DNA from: Botryotinia globosa
Taxonomy: Eukaryota; Ascomycota; Leotiomycetes; Helotiales; Sclerotiniaceae
DNA: 64,000 bases
Reading direction: 5' to 3'
Assembly: GCA_014898425.1 (NCBI GenBank)
Contig: RCSZ01000004.1
Location: forward strand, 186,001-250,000
The notes under the pieces were generated by a model. It worked only from the letters and a program-made list of their open reading frames with translations. It ran no database searches and was not told where the DNA came from. The translations under genes and the position numbers were made by a program. Shown piece after piece: positions 1-12,400 of the stretch (the first letter of the stretch is position 1; each line of letters starts with the position of its first letter).

Positions 1-2800
1 TCAAATTCTAGATCCAATTCATTCTCCGAGGGATCGTCGGGTCACATTCGCTCAGACGATAGTCACGAATTTTCAGACAATTCCCAAGACGACTCATTTG
101 ATTATTCAGACGGTATCGAACCCTCTGAATCTGCTTCACGGCCACGCGCACAAGCAAGATACATAGATAGAGGGCAAATTAGCTCTCGAGAACATAGCAC
201 AGGCCGACCAGCTCCCAGTGAACGTGCACACTCAAATTACGATCGCCCCGCACGCCGTCATACTCCGGCCGCTGAACGAAATCACCGCCCGTCTGCTTCT
301 AGAGTGCACCGGCACACAGCACCGGGACCAGTAACCACCGTGGAGCAACTAGATGATTACCCAGGCTATGGCCGAGGCTATCCTGCTCAGCAAACCGCTC
401 CGTATGGTGGTAGAGTAGCGCCTCCGCCTGGATATGCCTCAAATGGATACCCCGCTAGTGCAAGTACCCAATATGCGCCACCTTTTGGCAACCCCGCTGT
501 TGCTCCTCCCCCAGGGCCTGGTCCAGGAGCTTTAACACATTATGGTGGCGGATACCCCCAACAACAATATAACCAAAGTTCAAATCCATTTGCACCACAA
601 AACCAGACTTCATTTGCACCGCAACCATCCCCAAGTCCAGGCGGAGCCAGCTATTTCAACAGCCATAGCAGACACGATCCAATGGCATCTAGACATGATC
701 CAATGGCATCTAGACACGATCCAATGGTATCTAGACATGATCCAATGGCATCTAGACACGATCCAATGGCATCTAGGCATGATCCTATGGCATCCAGGCA
801 TGATCCAATGGCAGGGCACAGTGGGCATAACACTCCTTCCGGATATCCTGGCCATCCTAATCAAGAGCTTATGCACTATGCACCCCAGCAAGGCTACCCC
901 GGTAATCAGCCTTACGGTGGGGGTCAAGGCTATCCAGGGTACCCAGGATACATGCCTCCTGCTATGTCTCCAGGAATGACTCCAGGTATGCAGGCATTGC
1001 AACATGGACATCACGGACAACAACTTGGTCAACATGGACAGCAAAATATGGCAATGGCTCCAGCAGGGATGCAATATTTCCCTCCTCAATTCTCCCCACC
1101 AGCTCCTGAGCCAGCTCCAGCTGCCTCGCCAGTACCAGTAATTGATATTGAATTGGAGAAGAAAATGGTGTTGATGGAGGAACAGATGAAAAACGCCAAG
1201 ATGGAGTCTGATCGGGCTAAAGAGCAAGCAGAGGCCGCTCAAAAAGCATCTGAAGCTGCACAGAAGGCCTTGGCCGACAAGGAGGCACGAGAACTCAAAG
1301 AGAAATTGGACGCTGAAGAAGCTGCTGCTGCTGCACAAAAGCTAGCAGACGAGAGGGCCGAGTGGGCAAGGAAAGCTAATGAAGCACAAGCCGCTATCGA
1401 GAAGAGGGCCGCCGAGAAACAAGCCGAGTTAGAAAAGAGGGCTGCAGATATGGAGGCTGATTTGAAAAAGAAGGCCGCTGAAGCTGAAGCCGATTTGAAG
1501 AAACGAATGGAAGAAGCTCAAACCTTACTAGCGGCTAAACTTGCACAAGAAGCAAAAGCCGAGAAAGAGGCCGCTGATGCCGCTGCTCAAGCTGCTTTGA
1601 AGGCCGAGTGGGAGAAGAAGGCATCAGAAGCACAAGCAGATTTAATGAAGAAAGCCGCGACAATGGAAGCAGATCTCAAAAAGATGGCTGCCGATAATGA
1701 AGCTGATTTGAAGAAGAAAATGGAAGAGGCACAATCAGCATTGGCGGCCAAATTAGCGAAAGAAGCTAAGGATGCCGCAGACGCTGCGGAAGCCGCACAA
1801 GCCGCTGCTATCAAAGCTGAATGGGAAGCTAAAATCGAGGCTGAGAAACAATTGGCATTGGCAAAGGGCGCCGCAGATGCATTGAAAGCTAAGGAAGACG
1901 AAGCAAAAGCTAGAGCAGCCGAAGAGGAAGAAGCAAAGAAAAAAGCGGATGAGTTAGCCGCAGCCATCGCTGCTGCGACCGCCGCTGCGACTGCGGCTGC
2001 AAATGCTGCTAATCCACCACCGCCGCCCGCTCCACCAGCTGATGAGAAAAAGAAGCCTATTAAATTCAAGGATGCCGTAGGCAGAAAATTCAGCTTTCCT
2101 TTCCAGCTGTGTGCAACATGGGCTGTAAGTTATTCTGTCATTGTTCTTTCCCTTTGAAGAATACAATTAGTTATTAACAATTTTGTGCAGGGCATGGAAG
2201 AATTGATCAAACAAGCTTTCCTTCACGTCGATGTCATTGGTCCCCACGTTCAAGAAGGTCACTATGATTTGATCGGACCCAATGGTGAGATTATTCTACC
2301 ACAAATATGGGAAACAGTGATCGAACCCGATTGGGCGATTACTATGCATATGTGGCCAATTCCAGAACCGCCAAGGCCAGCACCTCCACCTGGCCCTCCT
2401 GGACCACCCCCAATGAATCCAAATGGTAGGCCCCGAAGTTCTCATGGATATTCTCATCATCATTTTCCTAACCGTCCTCCAACAGCACCTCCCAATGGCA
2501 TCAGACCTCCTGGGCCTCCCCCTGGTGTAGCCATGCCACCTGGAGCTGGACCCAGACCACCACCGCCGCCACCTGGACTTGGAGGTCCCCCTCCTCCTCC
2601 TCTTCCTCCCTTTATGTCTCACCCAACCGGTCCACCCGGACCAAGAATCGTAACGGTCAAACCAAAAAAGAAGGAGTCCGGAATGTTAGAATGGATGGCT
2701 GGCAGGAAACCTACACCTTCATCTAAAAGTATATATAATCTACCTTACATATCTTTCGATCACATTGCTGACTGAACAAATAGGTCGATCCAAAAAATAA
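1..2800 (+). CDS. Coiled-coil protein with C-terminal ubiquitin-like domain (5' end cut off by window)
   Basis: The frame is open from base 1, so the true start lies upstream of the window. I read exons 1-2124, 2191-2728 and 2784-2800, with introns GTAAGT..GCAG (2125-2190) and GTATAT..TAG (2729-2783); the last exon adds only a few codons, ending in SKK and TAA. In order the protein shows a Ser/Asp/Arg-rich start, a Pro/Gly/Gln/Tyr-rich disordered stretch, seven SRHDPMA heptads (670-816), a long Ala/Glu/Lys coiled coil with repeated EADLKKK blocks (about 1140-1980), a poly-Pro spacer, and a fungal ubiquitin-like domain (about 2060-2370; key strings FKDAVGRKF, GPHVQEGHYDLIGP, ITMHMWP). The tail is Pro-rich. 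That domain is common in filamentous-fungal proteins of unknown function. I assign no role. A scaffold or adaptor is only a guess from the architecture. Confidence 0.85.
670..816 (+). repeat. In-frame 21-bp tandem repeat, seven copies, encoding SRHDPMA
   Basis: Seven consecutive 21-nt units of the type AGACACGATCCAATGGCATCT keep the reading frame. They differ mainly at third positions (CAC/CAT, AGA/AGG); one copy has Val for Ala (MVS) and the last ends in GGG. The mostly synonymous differences suggest expansion followed by selection on the peptide. Copy number is likely to vary between strains. Confidence 0.95.
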
Positions 2801-4124
2801 ATACTGCGAAAAATGGTGTCACGTGAACCACCCACTCAAATCCTCATTACCCCTTTGAACGCTAAGAGTGCCCTAATCATAGCGACGACTTCATGATCGA
2901 AAAATTTCTGACCTCAAGATTCTTTCCCTGAACTGAATTGAGGTCACATAGATTCCACATGTCAACTTTGGCTGGGAGGCCGTATCTCAAAAGCTAGAGC
3001 CATTTCATTTTGTGACTTTTTGTGTGGGCGGCGGTCACTTATTCTTGAATTTTTAATTTTCGTTCAAAGGCATAGATCTTTCTACCTCGGAAAGGCGGGT
3101 CGCTTCGCCTAAACCAAAGATGAAGCTAATATGTTTACATTTCTTCGACATTTTCAACATTTTTTTTCATCTAGCTAATGTCTTTCAGCGTGCTTTGTGT
3201 TTTGTTTTTTTTAATTCTCTTATTATTTCGGGGGGTTCTCTTTTGATACCATCTTGGGATACACAAATTTTCGATTGCGCTTTTAGCTCCTGTTTTACTT
3301 TTGATTGGAGGACAAATTTTGGACAGGAAATGGAGATACGACACCAAATGATTACGAACAGATGAGATGAGAACATGAACGAGAGATGAAAGGGATGGAT
3401 GGTGTTGGATAGGCAGGGAAATGGATGGCGCATCATTTCCTGTTTTATATCTTTACGGCATGAGATGGTGTTAAGAATTTTTTTACAGCGAGGCATTACT
3501 TCATCCTTTTATTTTCACCTGTGGTTCTTTTTTTGTCCGTCAATGTTATAGAATGTTTATATGACTACGGCTATTCTGTATTTGTTTCTAGCTCGTCTCT
3601 TTTGTTGCAGATACGGGGTATGGCAATACATGGGGAAGAAGTTTGAGGGATCAGGTTGAGTGGAAGATTATAGGGAGATGAGAGGAAAGCAAGCGATTGG
3701 CAATGGTCGATATTTGTATTCTTTTTCAAGGAGGATGAGGGGCGAATATCATTAAGTACTTGGTAGTGTTACGAGAGAGGGGGGAGATGAAAATACGGGA
3801 AGTGAAGTGCAGCGAATCGGAGTACAGTAGTATCTTTTACACAAACAAACATCTTGACATCTTAAGAAAATACGTTATTTTCCAACCTCTCTCCAACGCG
3901 TTTTTTAAAGCTGTGTGTAATACATGCACGCACCACGCGAAGTGGTACGCGCTCCATGCAATTAAAATCCAGTCTCGATCTTCATGCCAAGTGAAAACGG
4001 ATATGCATATACATACGCATGACTCGGTGACTTTCGGAACATGTCGATGTGGTCTCGGCTCGCTCTAAACACGTGAATACCCGCAATAGCGCAGTAGTAC
4101 AGAGTTTTCACAAACATGTAGATC

Positions 4125-4255
4125 ATGTATGTATGTATGTATGTATGTATGTATGTATGTATGTATGTATGTATGTATGTATGTATGTATGTATGTATGT
4201 ATGTATGTATGTATGTATGTATGTATGTATGTATGTATGTATGTATGTATGTATG
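4125..4255. repeat. (ATGT)n microsatellite, about 33 uninterrupted copies
   Basis: 131 bp of perfect tetranucleotide repeat. It generates artificial MYVC peptides in every plus frame. Perfect purity suggests recent expansion and high instability. Confidence 0.99.
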
Positions 4256-4487
4256 GGTGAAGGCATTGGAGGGGAAGGGAGGGGGGAGAAAAGTGTGGAT
4301 TTGTATGGATGAATGGGTGAATTGTGTCGTGTTGTGTTATGAAAGTCTTTTTTTGTACTCGGTGAGGTGGGTGGGCAAGGTGCCTACTGGGTGCGGGTGA
4401 GGGTTGCTGGGCGGGCTGTGTAATTTTATTATAATGTGAATGGTCATGGTCATGTGGGTGGTCATGTGAGGGGGGTAGGTGAGGGGT

Positions 4488-4531
4488 TGGATGTGGGATG
4501 TGGAATGTGGGATGTGGGATGTGGGATGCGG
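4488..4531. repeat. Short G-rich GATGTGG tandem repeat
   Basis: About six units of a 7-bp GGATGTG motif with small variations, within a broader TG-rich, strand-asymmetric tract (about 4440-4570). Confidence 0.8.
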
Positions 4532-7036
4532 ATGGTTTGTGATTTGTGATTTGTGATGATGATGTGAGTGGTTTTGAAGTTGCAGGTTAGTGGTAGATTG
4601 GCGAATTGGTGCGCTGGAAATTGGCATGCGTTTCTGGGTGGATTTTATGGTTAGATGGGTTGGGTTGAAACTTGAGAGTGATGATCTTTTTTGTATTTGG
4701 CGTTGCAGGTGGGCTTGGGTTTATTTTTGGGGGCTGGGTCACGGGTGGCGGGACGGGGGAGGGGTAGGTAAGGGAGATTGATTCTGGGATCTTGGGATGG
4801 GAGATGAAATGGAAAGGGTTTGAGTGTAGTGGATTAGCTCCCGCTTCCTTGAATCGTTGAATGAGATTGTGTGGTTTCAATCTGGAGCTGGAGCGTTTGA
4901 ACGAGTAGTAGTAATTAGTCTCAGGATATGGGGGCGAGATACGCTCACCGGGAAATTGAAATGTAGAATAGGCAGGCACAAGGGAGGGGTGGTGTACTAT
5001 CTCGACTACTAACTGGTAAATCGATTAGTTTGTAGGTGTATATCTACTCATTGGAGCTTGATGGAAACTTTTACATGGTTAACAATATATTTCCTTTTTG
5101 TTGCGTCTCGATTTAGACCTCAATGCATGATATTACAGTCGAATAAAAATGTAAATTAAGTGAACTTCTTTTCATTATGCATCTGATTCTTGTAGATGGA
5201 GCATATGAATCTTCTCAAGATGGAAATTTGATAGATGCTAAGGAATGATTTCACAATTCAGAGTGATGTATTTCGGAGTTTCATCTGAGAATGTAAATAT
5301 GAGGCGCTCACCGGGAGCGATTGAATTTATGGGCTTGCCTAGTTTATATAAGTTTTCTGGACTGTATGCGAGCTGATGTGATGGATGGAGGGATTCTTCA
5401 TGTTAATTTGAGTACACTGGAATTTTTAAAATTTTGGGAGACCCAATCAGTGACTACAATGCGAGTTTGAATGATACTCTTATGAGTATCAAAGTATTCA
5501 AGAGGAATGAATGATAATTTGAATACATTTCACGGGTTGGAAAATGACGTTGACGTAGGGAGTAGGTTCTTGATTAGGTTTGCTAATTGAGGACATTTAT
5601 AATACAGTACACGTATTTGATAGAGACCATCTCCTCGCTTTTTTGTGTGTAACTCTACTCTAGGAGTCTACAATAATACATAATTGCGAAACTCAATTCG
5701 TCATATGTAATGATATAAATCTTCTATCATTGTTTTCAAGGAGAAGCATATCACCACATCATCAAACTGCATGCATTATGTCTAAGTCTCCACATCACTT
5801 TGCATGCTCTGTCGTACTGAATGTGATGGCGAGCAGCATGTAAAGTCTTCCTGCGCAAGAACACGAACCTACTCTTTAGTGTCTTTGATAATCGTCAATT
5901 CTAGACGCGACCTCAGTTCTCCCTCGAGATATGTTGAAGTGAGTATAGAATCAGTGCTAATATCAAGGTACATATCGTAGAGGTAGGATCTGATTCAGAC
6001 ACATAACGAGAGTGACGAATTTTTCGAATAGAATTTTGGAAGCTATTAGCCAGTACAGGAGACAACCAACCCAAATTCGGACGACCTGGTGTGTATAATT
6101 TATACTGAAGGGTGCAGTAGATGTCTTAGTCAAGCATTGAAGCATATTCACCGGCGGCCTGGCGAGCATACATAGCTTCAAGATTTCAGCGGGGTTTTTA
6201 ATTGCCGAAGACTTGAAGGATGAAGATTAGCGATGTTCGGCAACTGGTTGTAGCATTTAAGGATCATCTGTCGGATCAAGGCAGTATAGATTGAACACGG
6301 TAAAAGTGTCAATTTCGGAGACCCTTAAGATGCGTAACAGTCCGTTTTGACATACTGTTCGTTAATCACATGCTTGGGTTGACTTTCGCTGACGCACTAC
6401 ACTGAGCGACTGAGCGGCGTAATTGTTGAACTGTCTTTCGATTTATTGGATTTCATATCAATGAACATGCAAAGAAATTTTATAATTTTACAGATACTTT
6501 AATTGATTGTACCCTTTCGGAGAAATTACGTACGTGCCAGCTAAGAAATTGTCTGGAGTCAACAACCGTGGAATATTTTTTTGAGATATGCAACAAAACT
6601 TTTCCGGCCTCGTCTTGTTGACTGTAAGTCCTGAAACAATCGTACCCCGTATAATTCACTGCTTGTACGGAAAAAATCAGTATCCGAATACTCATTTGAG
6701 ATATGCAATAAATAGGTAGTCTTATTACTAAATGCTCTCTTCCATAAGGTCAATATTTAGCAGCCCAAGAGCGGAGAAATATGGCACAACAGGATAGAAA
6801 TAACGGGAAGTTTGTTAGAAACAGTAGTAGGTATAGTTCCTGCTAAAAATCACTATACTTGTAGTAACTGTTGGAGATGTAGATGCCACATCTTAGGAAA
6901 ATTGAGGATGTATGATGCTAGTCAAAACACCGATGACTTTCTTTTCGAATTCGAAATTTTTTAAGAGCAATCAGGTAGGATCGAACCAATCATCAAACTT
7001 ATTGAGAGCCTGAAATTATGCTATGTTCAGGCGCTG

Positions 7037-7099
7037 TCAGGTGATGAAACAAGGGGTAGTGAGGGAGTCAGGTGATGAAACAAGAGGGTAGTGAGGGAG
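7037..7099. repeat. Two-copy tandem duplication of about 31 bp
   Basis: The segment beginning TCAGGTGATGAAACAAG is repeated head to tail; the second copy carries one extra base. It lies in non-coding sequence and is a recent slippage or duplication scar. Confidence 0.9.
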
Positions 7100-7613
7100 T
7101 CAGGTACGAGAAGCAGCCAGAAGAAGTAAGGAAGAAATGGAAGATGCTAAATATTATTTCTGTGCAATATTTGGCCCTATGATCGGGGGCTGGGATGAAG
7201 GCTAAGGCTGCTCATGAAATTTATGTTGCATAGCAATATAATATCTTGATTGTTACTGCTTACCCATGCCGACTACCCATAATGTGAGTAGGTATGTATA
7301 CCTAGGTAGGTAAGGCATAGGTAACGTGAAGACATGGGCCAGTTGGTCGAAGTTCATTACAAGATAATAGCAAGGGATCTGGCCCCTGTTAAAACGACTA
7401 ACTTATTAGATTGGAGCAAGACATTCAACAAACTGTATTAGAGACGGATATCTAGAGATATGTTTCTCAATGCGTGGTTATATTTGATAATCGAGATTGT
7501 TTGATAGTGAATTATAGGGAAGAGTCGTTGCGGGAAAATCTTTCAAATGAGTGTTGTGGGGTAGGAAACTAAGAAATATTAAAGATAGGAAACTTCTGGG
7601 TAAGGCCTAGACG

Positions 7614-8039
7614 TCATGGAAACTGGGACAAATGAATGCGTGGGGAAAAGATCAAACGATCAGGACTGCGCACTTGCAAATTAATGCTCAAGAAATATCT
7701 GGACTGGACTCTCGAGAAACTTGGATTGTGATTGTAAAATGCAAACTGCTGAAATCGAATTGTGAGATCCGAAATAGGGCCATTGAAACTTGTCAGGTTC
7801 TGGAATATTGACGAAAGCAAAACTCCTCCACCCATGACTATATCCACCATATCGAATGCCAGAGATCGTATAATATCCTCGATGTCGCTTGTATTAATTT
7901 GTCGGCATGAAGGCACCTCCAGATTCACATCACAATTGACCCAACATTCTCCAAGTATTCTCATGATCGGCAACTGAGATTTTGTCAAAATGTACATTTT
8001 ATTCACGTTTGCAACGTGGAAAGCAAGCTTCATAAACAT
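7614..8039 (-). CDS. Questionable 141-residue ORF downstream of eL27
   Basis: An ATG-initiated open frame on the minus strand starts about 90 bp beyond the eL27 stop codon. The translation has mixed composition without low complexity (for example MGGGVLLSSIF), but I recognise no domain, signal peptide or splice signal. A 141-codon frame can arise by chance in about 40% GC DNA, so it is listed only because it is the longest open frame in this gene-poor interval. Confidence 0.15.
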   Translation of the reverse strand: MFMKLAFHVANVNKMYILTKSQLPIMRILGECWVNCDVNLEVPSCRQINTSDIEDIIRSLAFDMVDIVMGGGVLLSSIFQNLTSFNGPISDLTIRFQQFAFYNHNPSFSRVQSRYFLSINLQVRSPDRLIFSPRIHLSQFP

Positions 8040-8129
8040 TTTTTAATGGAGATGCTGCATTCCTAGCTCATGATGCGACTAGACCATGTAAATAAACCCC
8101 ATTCCGACCCGATGACGCTGAAGAATTGT

Positions 8130-8809
8130 TCAAAATCCTGTGATGAATGTTAGCTCGCCCAATTCTTCACACACAAAACTCCCCGAAGAAAAAAAAACGT
8201 ACTGAGAGGAGTAAAGAACCATCTGTTCTTTCCTGATGTGTATCTCTCCTCCAAAGCCTTCTTGACAGTCTTCTTGGCCTCCTCACGTTGAGAAACCTCC
8301 TTGAAGGTATCTGCGGAAACGACACCCTTCAATCCCTCCAACTCAAGAGTGTAACGTGTTGGCATCAAGTGGTTGTAGTTGATGACCTTGATGAAAGGCT
8401 TGACCTTGCTGCGCTTGGTTTGCTTGGCCTTGGACATACGGCGGGTGATTTGGGATGGGTAACGCTCGATACCGGCGACCAATGCGTGAGGGTATGGGTG
8501 GGACTTGTTGCCGGCATCCTGGGGTTGGATGATCACGACCTGTAATTATTCCTCCATCAGCAGATATTCCTTACAACTTCAATTCGAGTGGTCCATTTGT
8601 CGTCGCTCTTTGGTTCATAAAATTGCTCGATTGAATTCGTATTTTCGGAGTAAATGGTAAACAAATGGTGAAGAGTGAAAATTTACCTTCTTTCCGGCAT
8701 ATCTGCCTCTGGTGATGATGGCAACACGGCCGGTCTTGAGGACTGTAAGATCAAATTAGAATCTTCGTAATCTCGCGATCTATCATTCCGGAGTAAACGT
8801 ACACTTCAT
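8130..8809 (-). CDS. rpl27: 60S ribosomal protein eL27 (L27)
   Basis: Four coding exons on the minus strand join cleanly: 8803-8809, 8687-8742, 8203-8539 and 8130-8137, giving 135 residues (yeast L27 has 136). The start reads [20 protein letters not shown], followed by conserved [22 protein letters not shown] and [18 protein letters not shown] blocks and the terminal WFFTPLRF. Exon 1 contributes only seven coding bases and the last exon completes an Arg codon, then Phe and TGA. All introns have GT/AG ends, and very short terminal coding exons are usual in fungal ribosomal-protein genes. It is a structural protein of the large subunit in the cytoplasm. It is transcribed divergently from the giant coiled-coil gene, with about 630 bp between the two start codons. 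Confidence 0.96.
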
Positions 8810-9437
8810 GTCGACTGTGGTTAGTTGTCGAAGGGTTTGTCGTAGTCGTAGTTATTTCGAGGTTATTCAGAATTCTTTTCCTAAAATCTAGCTCGGTGCG
8901 AAAGAGCCCTCGCTTATCATACACGTGATAGTGGCGCTAAAAAGATGTGGCTGGTAAGGAAAAAAAGATGTGGCTATCGAGTAAGAGCCCAATTGGGATT
9001 TGATTGGCTATCAATTGTCCGTATCAATTTCATCGTATTGATTGATTCGCGCTAATCAGTTTGTCCTCAAACTGTCCGTGCTTATTAATGGTTGCCCCGC
9101 TGCATCCCCAGCCAGCTCACGAAAAGTAAATAAACAGGTCTTGACCGCCGTGTTTTACTTTATGGATTCCTTTCAAACTTCTTAATGAAAAACCCAGAGA
9201 CACTCTATGCTCAGTCGATACCCAATGCCACTTGGCAATTACAATTAATACAATCATAACCATCCTTGACCTTTTGCATAATTTGGGGTTTATTCCGACT
9301 TCCTCTTCACATCAACAAGTCACTCCATTATATTTGGATTTTGTATCGCGAAGTTGCTCGAGTACATACATACTACGGGACCTTCTCCACATAATCAACA
9401 TTCCACATAAACACATTCCGGGGATTTATCCTCCGCA
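8810..9437. promoter_or_regulatory. Shared divergent promoter region of eL27 (-) and the giant coiled-coil gene (+)
   Basis: Contains a palindromic CACGTG core (within ATACACGTGATAG, about 8920-8932) and two closely spaced copies of AAAAAGATGTGGCT (about 8939 and 8966). The half near 9200-9430 is T/C-rich, as fungal leaders often are. No element has been tested; the CACGTG may be a bHLH or Cbf1-type site. Confidence 0.4.
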
Positions 9438-12400
9438 ATGCCTTCTTCAGAGAGAGAATCTTCTCGCGATGGCGATAGACTTGCTCTTGTACATAGAAAT
9501 TCCGCGCATTCCATATCCTCATCAATAGATTCTGGACGAGCAATTGTTCCAATGTAAGCTTTTATCCATCTCATCTATAGGTCAACACATTTCTGACTGT
9601 GATTCTGCAGGTGGGATAGTTCTGATCCAGAACGCGCACCTCCTCCACTTCCCATGAACCCCTCATCCCCGAGTGTCTCATCACGAGGAACTTCGGCTGC
9701 TATCAAATCTGCACATGCGGCACTTACTGAAAGAGCTCGCGACAATACTTATTTCATCAACATACCACCCCCAAAGCGCCTCACAGAACCATCTCCCGAA
9801 CGTTTACTGATCAAGGGTACTGCTCCCGGTCATAAACGAATGCAATCTCTGCAAAATGGTAGCGTTAGAGATTTGAGTAGTTTTATTGAAAGTGGAACTT
9901 TCGGTCCATTGAAACCTCCAGAGAAAATAACAGCAAGACCCCCTACACCACACGCCAGCAAGGACTTCTCATTCGACCAGTCACCAGAGAAGTTTTCCGA
10001 CAGGTTGTCAGATAAAGATTCGGCTCGAGCCACTACGCCTACGAAAAGAGCCGAGTCGCCTCGGGAAAGACGCGACTCTATGCATGTACGACCTTCACTA
10101 CGCCGGCCACCCCATGGTGGGTACGGTGAAAACACGCCTCCTCAATCAGCCACGATGCAGGCTCTTCACAACATGACGACCAAGGAAACAGATCCACCTC
10201 TTGCCAATGTCACCAATGGCTCTACTGCTTTAGCGCGACAACCTCAAACGTTCGATGCCATATCAAATCAAATTCTCAGTCTCACCAGTATATGTACCAG
10301 CCTCCAGAGGGAAATGGCGCAATTGAGCAGAAGAAGTAAAGATAACGCTACGGATTTGGTTAGTCTTAAGGAAGCGACGAATGCCAGGGATGAGGATATA
10401 CGCAAGAGTCTCCGAGAACTGGTGACTGGCTTGTCTGACGCTGGCTCAGAGCGTACATTATATGGAGGCAACAATCTTTACGCGGATAGCAAAGGACACG
10501 CTTCGCCATCCTCGTCACGAAATTCGAAAGGATTTTCGCTTCCTCGAATCCCTAGCCCAAACAGCTTTGCTGCTTCATTAGATCGAGAAACCTTATTATC
10601 CACACCACTTACGAGAGATCACGGTCGAGAACATTTTAGCGACGCTGCTGCGCATGCTGCTAGTGTGGCTCTGCTCGAAAAGGTACTGCGAGAGATGGGC
10701 ACTAAGGAAGGACAGGAGTTATTGATATCTCGGCTTACGGAAATCGCTGAGCAGCTTGGCCGAGAAGGCATGTCGACAGCCAAAAAGCTAGAGGACTTGG
10801 TGGAATTCATCAAGAAAAACACTGAAATCTCTCAAGCTCTAATTGCCCGCCACAACAACAATCGCGAACAAGAGACCAGGGGACGTAAATATAGCTTTGA
10901 AGAGGATTCGACATTGGAGCTGGATTTCGATAGACCGGCTTCTGTCGCACAAAAACTAGAGGCTCTTGTCGCCACTGGAGCAAATAGAGACAGGCGAAAG
11001 TCGCAAGGACCCAATCGATCAGGTGAAGTATTAGGTGATGATGTCATCCAAGTTATACGAAGTGTCAAGGATAGCGTCGCTCAAGGAGGTGGCCTTACCG
11101 CGGAAGTCAAGGCGCTTGTTCGAGAACTTCGTGGTGAGGTTTTGGGTATGGGGCGAGAGATTGGCAGAAAATTAGATCAAGCCAGCAAGGATGGAGCTTC
11201 CAATGGTGCCGATGTCAGTATTGTCGTTCAAAATGGTCTGGAGGAATTGAAAGAGCATATGAATCAACTTATCCGTGAAAGCCGTCGACAAAACTCCGCT
11301 TCCGCTTCTACACAGAAGATCGACTACAAAGAAGTCTATAACGTGGTACGCTCAGCGGTAACCGAAAAATCCGAATCAAAAGAAGATATTATCGATGCAG
11401 TTCGAGAAGCTTGGGAAAACTACAAACCAGATATCGAATTGCAGCATTTTGGTCTCGAGCGAGAGGAACTATTGGCATGCTTGAAGGAGGGCATTCAAGA
11501 GTTCGCGCCTCAGAATGAGCCCGGAGCAACGCGAGAGGAAGTCTTTGCCGCAGTCATTGAAGGATTGAAGCATTTCACTCCACCGCCAGTTGATAACGAA
11601 TCTCTATCCCGAGACGAAATTCTCGATGCCGTTCGTGAGTGCCTTGAGGAGTTTGAGTTTCCAGCTGCACCAATGCCAGAGCTTCGCGAACCTGAAATCA
11701 CGAGAGACGATATGCTTGATGCTGTAGCAGAAGGTCTTAGAACTTTCGACTTTTCTGCAAACCCTACGGCACTCAGTGCAGAGGTTCTTCAAGGTTTTAC
11801 TCAAACTGAAATGATTCAAGCTGTTAGAGAGGGTCTCAAAGAATTTGACTTTGCTGCTCTCAATCGTGGTCATGATGACATCACAAGAGACGATATGGTG
11901 ACTGCTATTCGAGAAGGGCTCCAAACATTTGGACTTGCTAACCAGAGTCGTGAAGTGGATGGAGGTGTCACTCGAGATGATGTGGTAGGCGCAGTTACCG
12001 AAAGCCTACACACGTTTGACTTCCCCGGCAGTATTCATCCACCACATCATGACGAAGAGGCCATCACTCGCGATGACATGTTTGAAGCAGTAAGAGCAGG
12101 TCTTGAAAGCTTCGAATTTCCCACTTTAAGCAGAGAGGTCGGAGATAGTATTAGCCGAGAAGACGTTCTTGATGCCGTGAAAGAGAGTCTCCACAGTTTC
12201 AACTTTGGCGCGTTAATACCAGCCTCTGACCCCGAGGAAAAAGAAACAGGACTTTCTCGGGAGGATGTTTTCGAGGCTGTTAAAGATGGCCTGCAAACAT
12301 TTGATTCCGCTCTCACACGCGAGGTTGGTGGAAACACCGGCATTAACCGCGGCGACATCCTTGACGCTGTGATAGAGGGACTTCATACTTTTGATTCTGC

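Larger units (their letters stand above)
2801..8129. other. 5.3-kb gene-poor interval
   Basis: I see no convincing gene here. The first part (to about 3700) is T-rich and looks like 3' untranslated sequence of the upstream gene. It holds an ATGT microsatellite at 4125-4255, a G-rich GGGATGT stretch at 4488-4531 and a duplicated 31-bp segment at 7037-7099. Open frames are short and lack family resemblance or splice continuity. The longest (7614-8039, minus, 141 codons, starting about 90 bp past the eL27 stop) is listed separately. Confidence 0.6.

Noticed and set aside
610..1338. 242-codon minus frame opposite the first gene
   Set aside because: Shadow of the real plus-strand gene; composition mirrors its repeats.
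1587..2069. Minus frame rich in Ala/Ser/Phe
   Set aside because: Antisense of the Ala/Lys/Glu coiled coil.
4049..4400. Long MYVC-repeat open frames
   Set aside because: Direct translation of the (ATGT)n microsatellite; frames have no other content.
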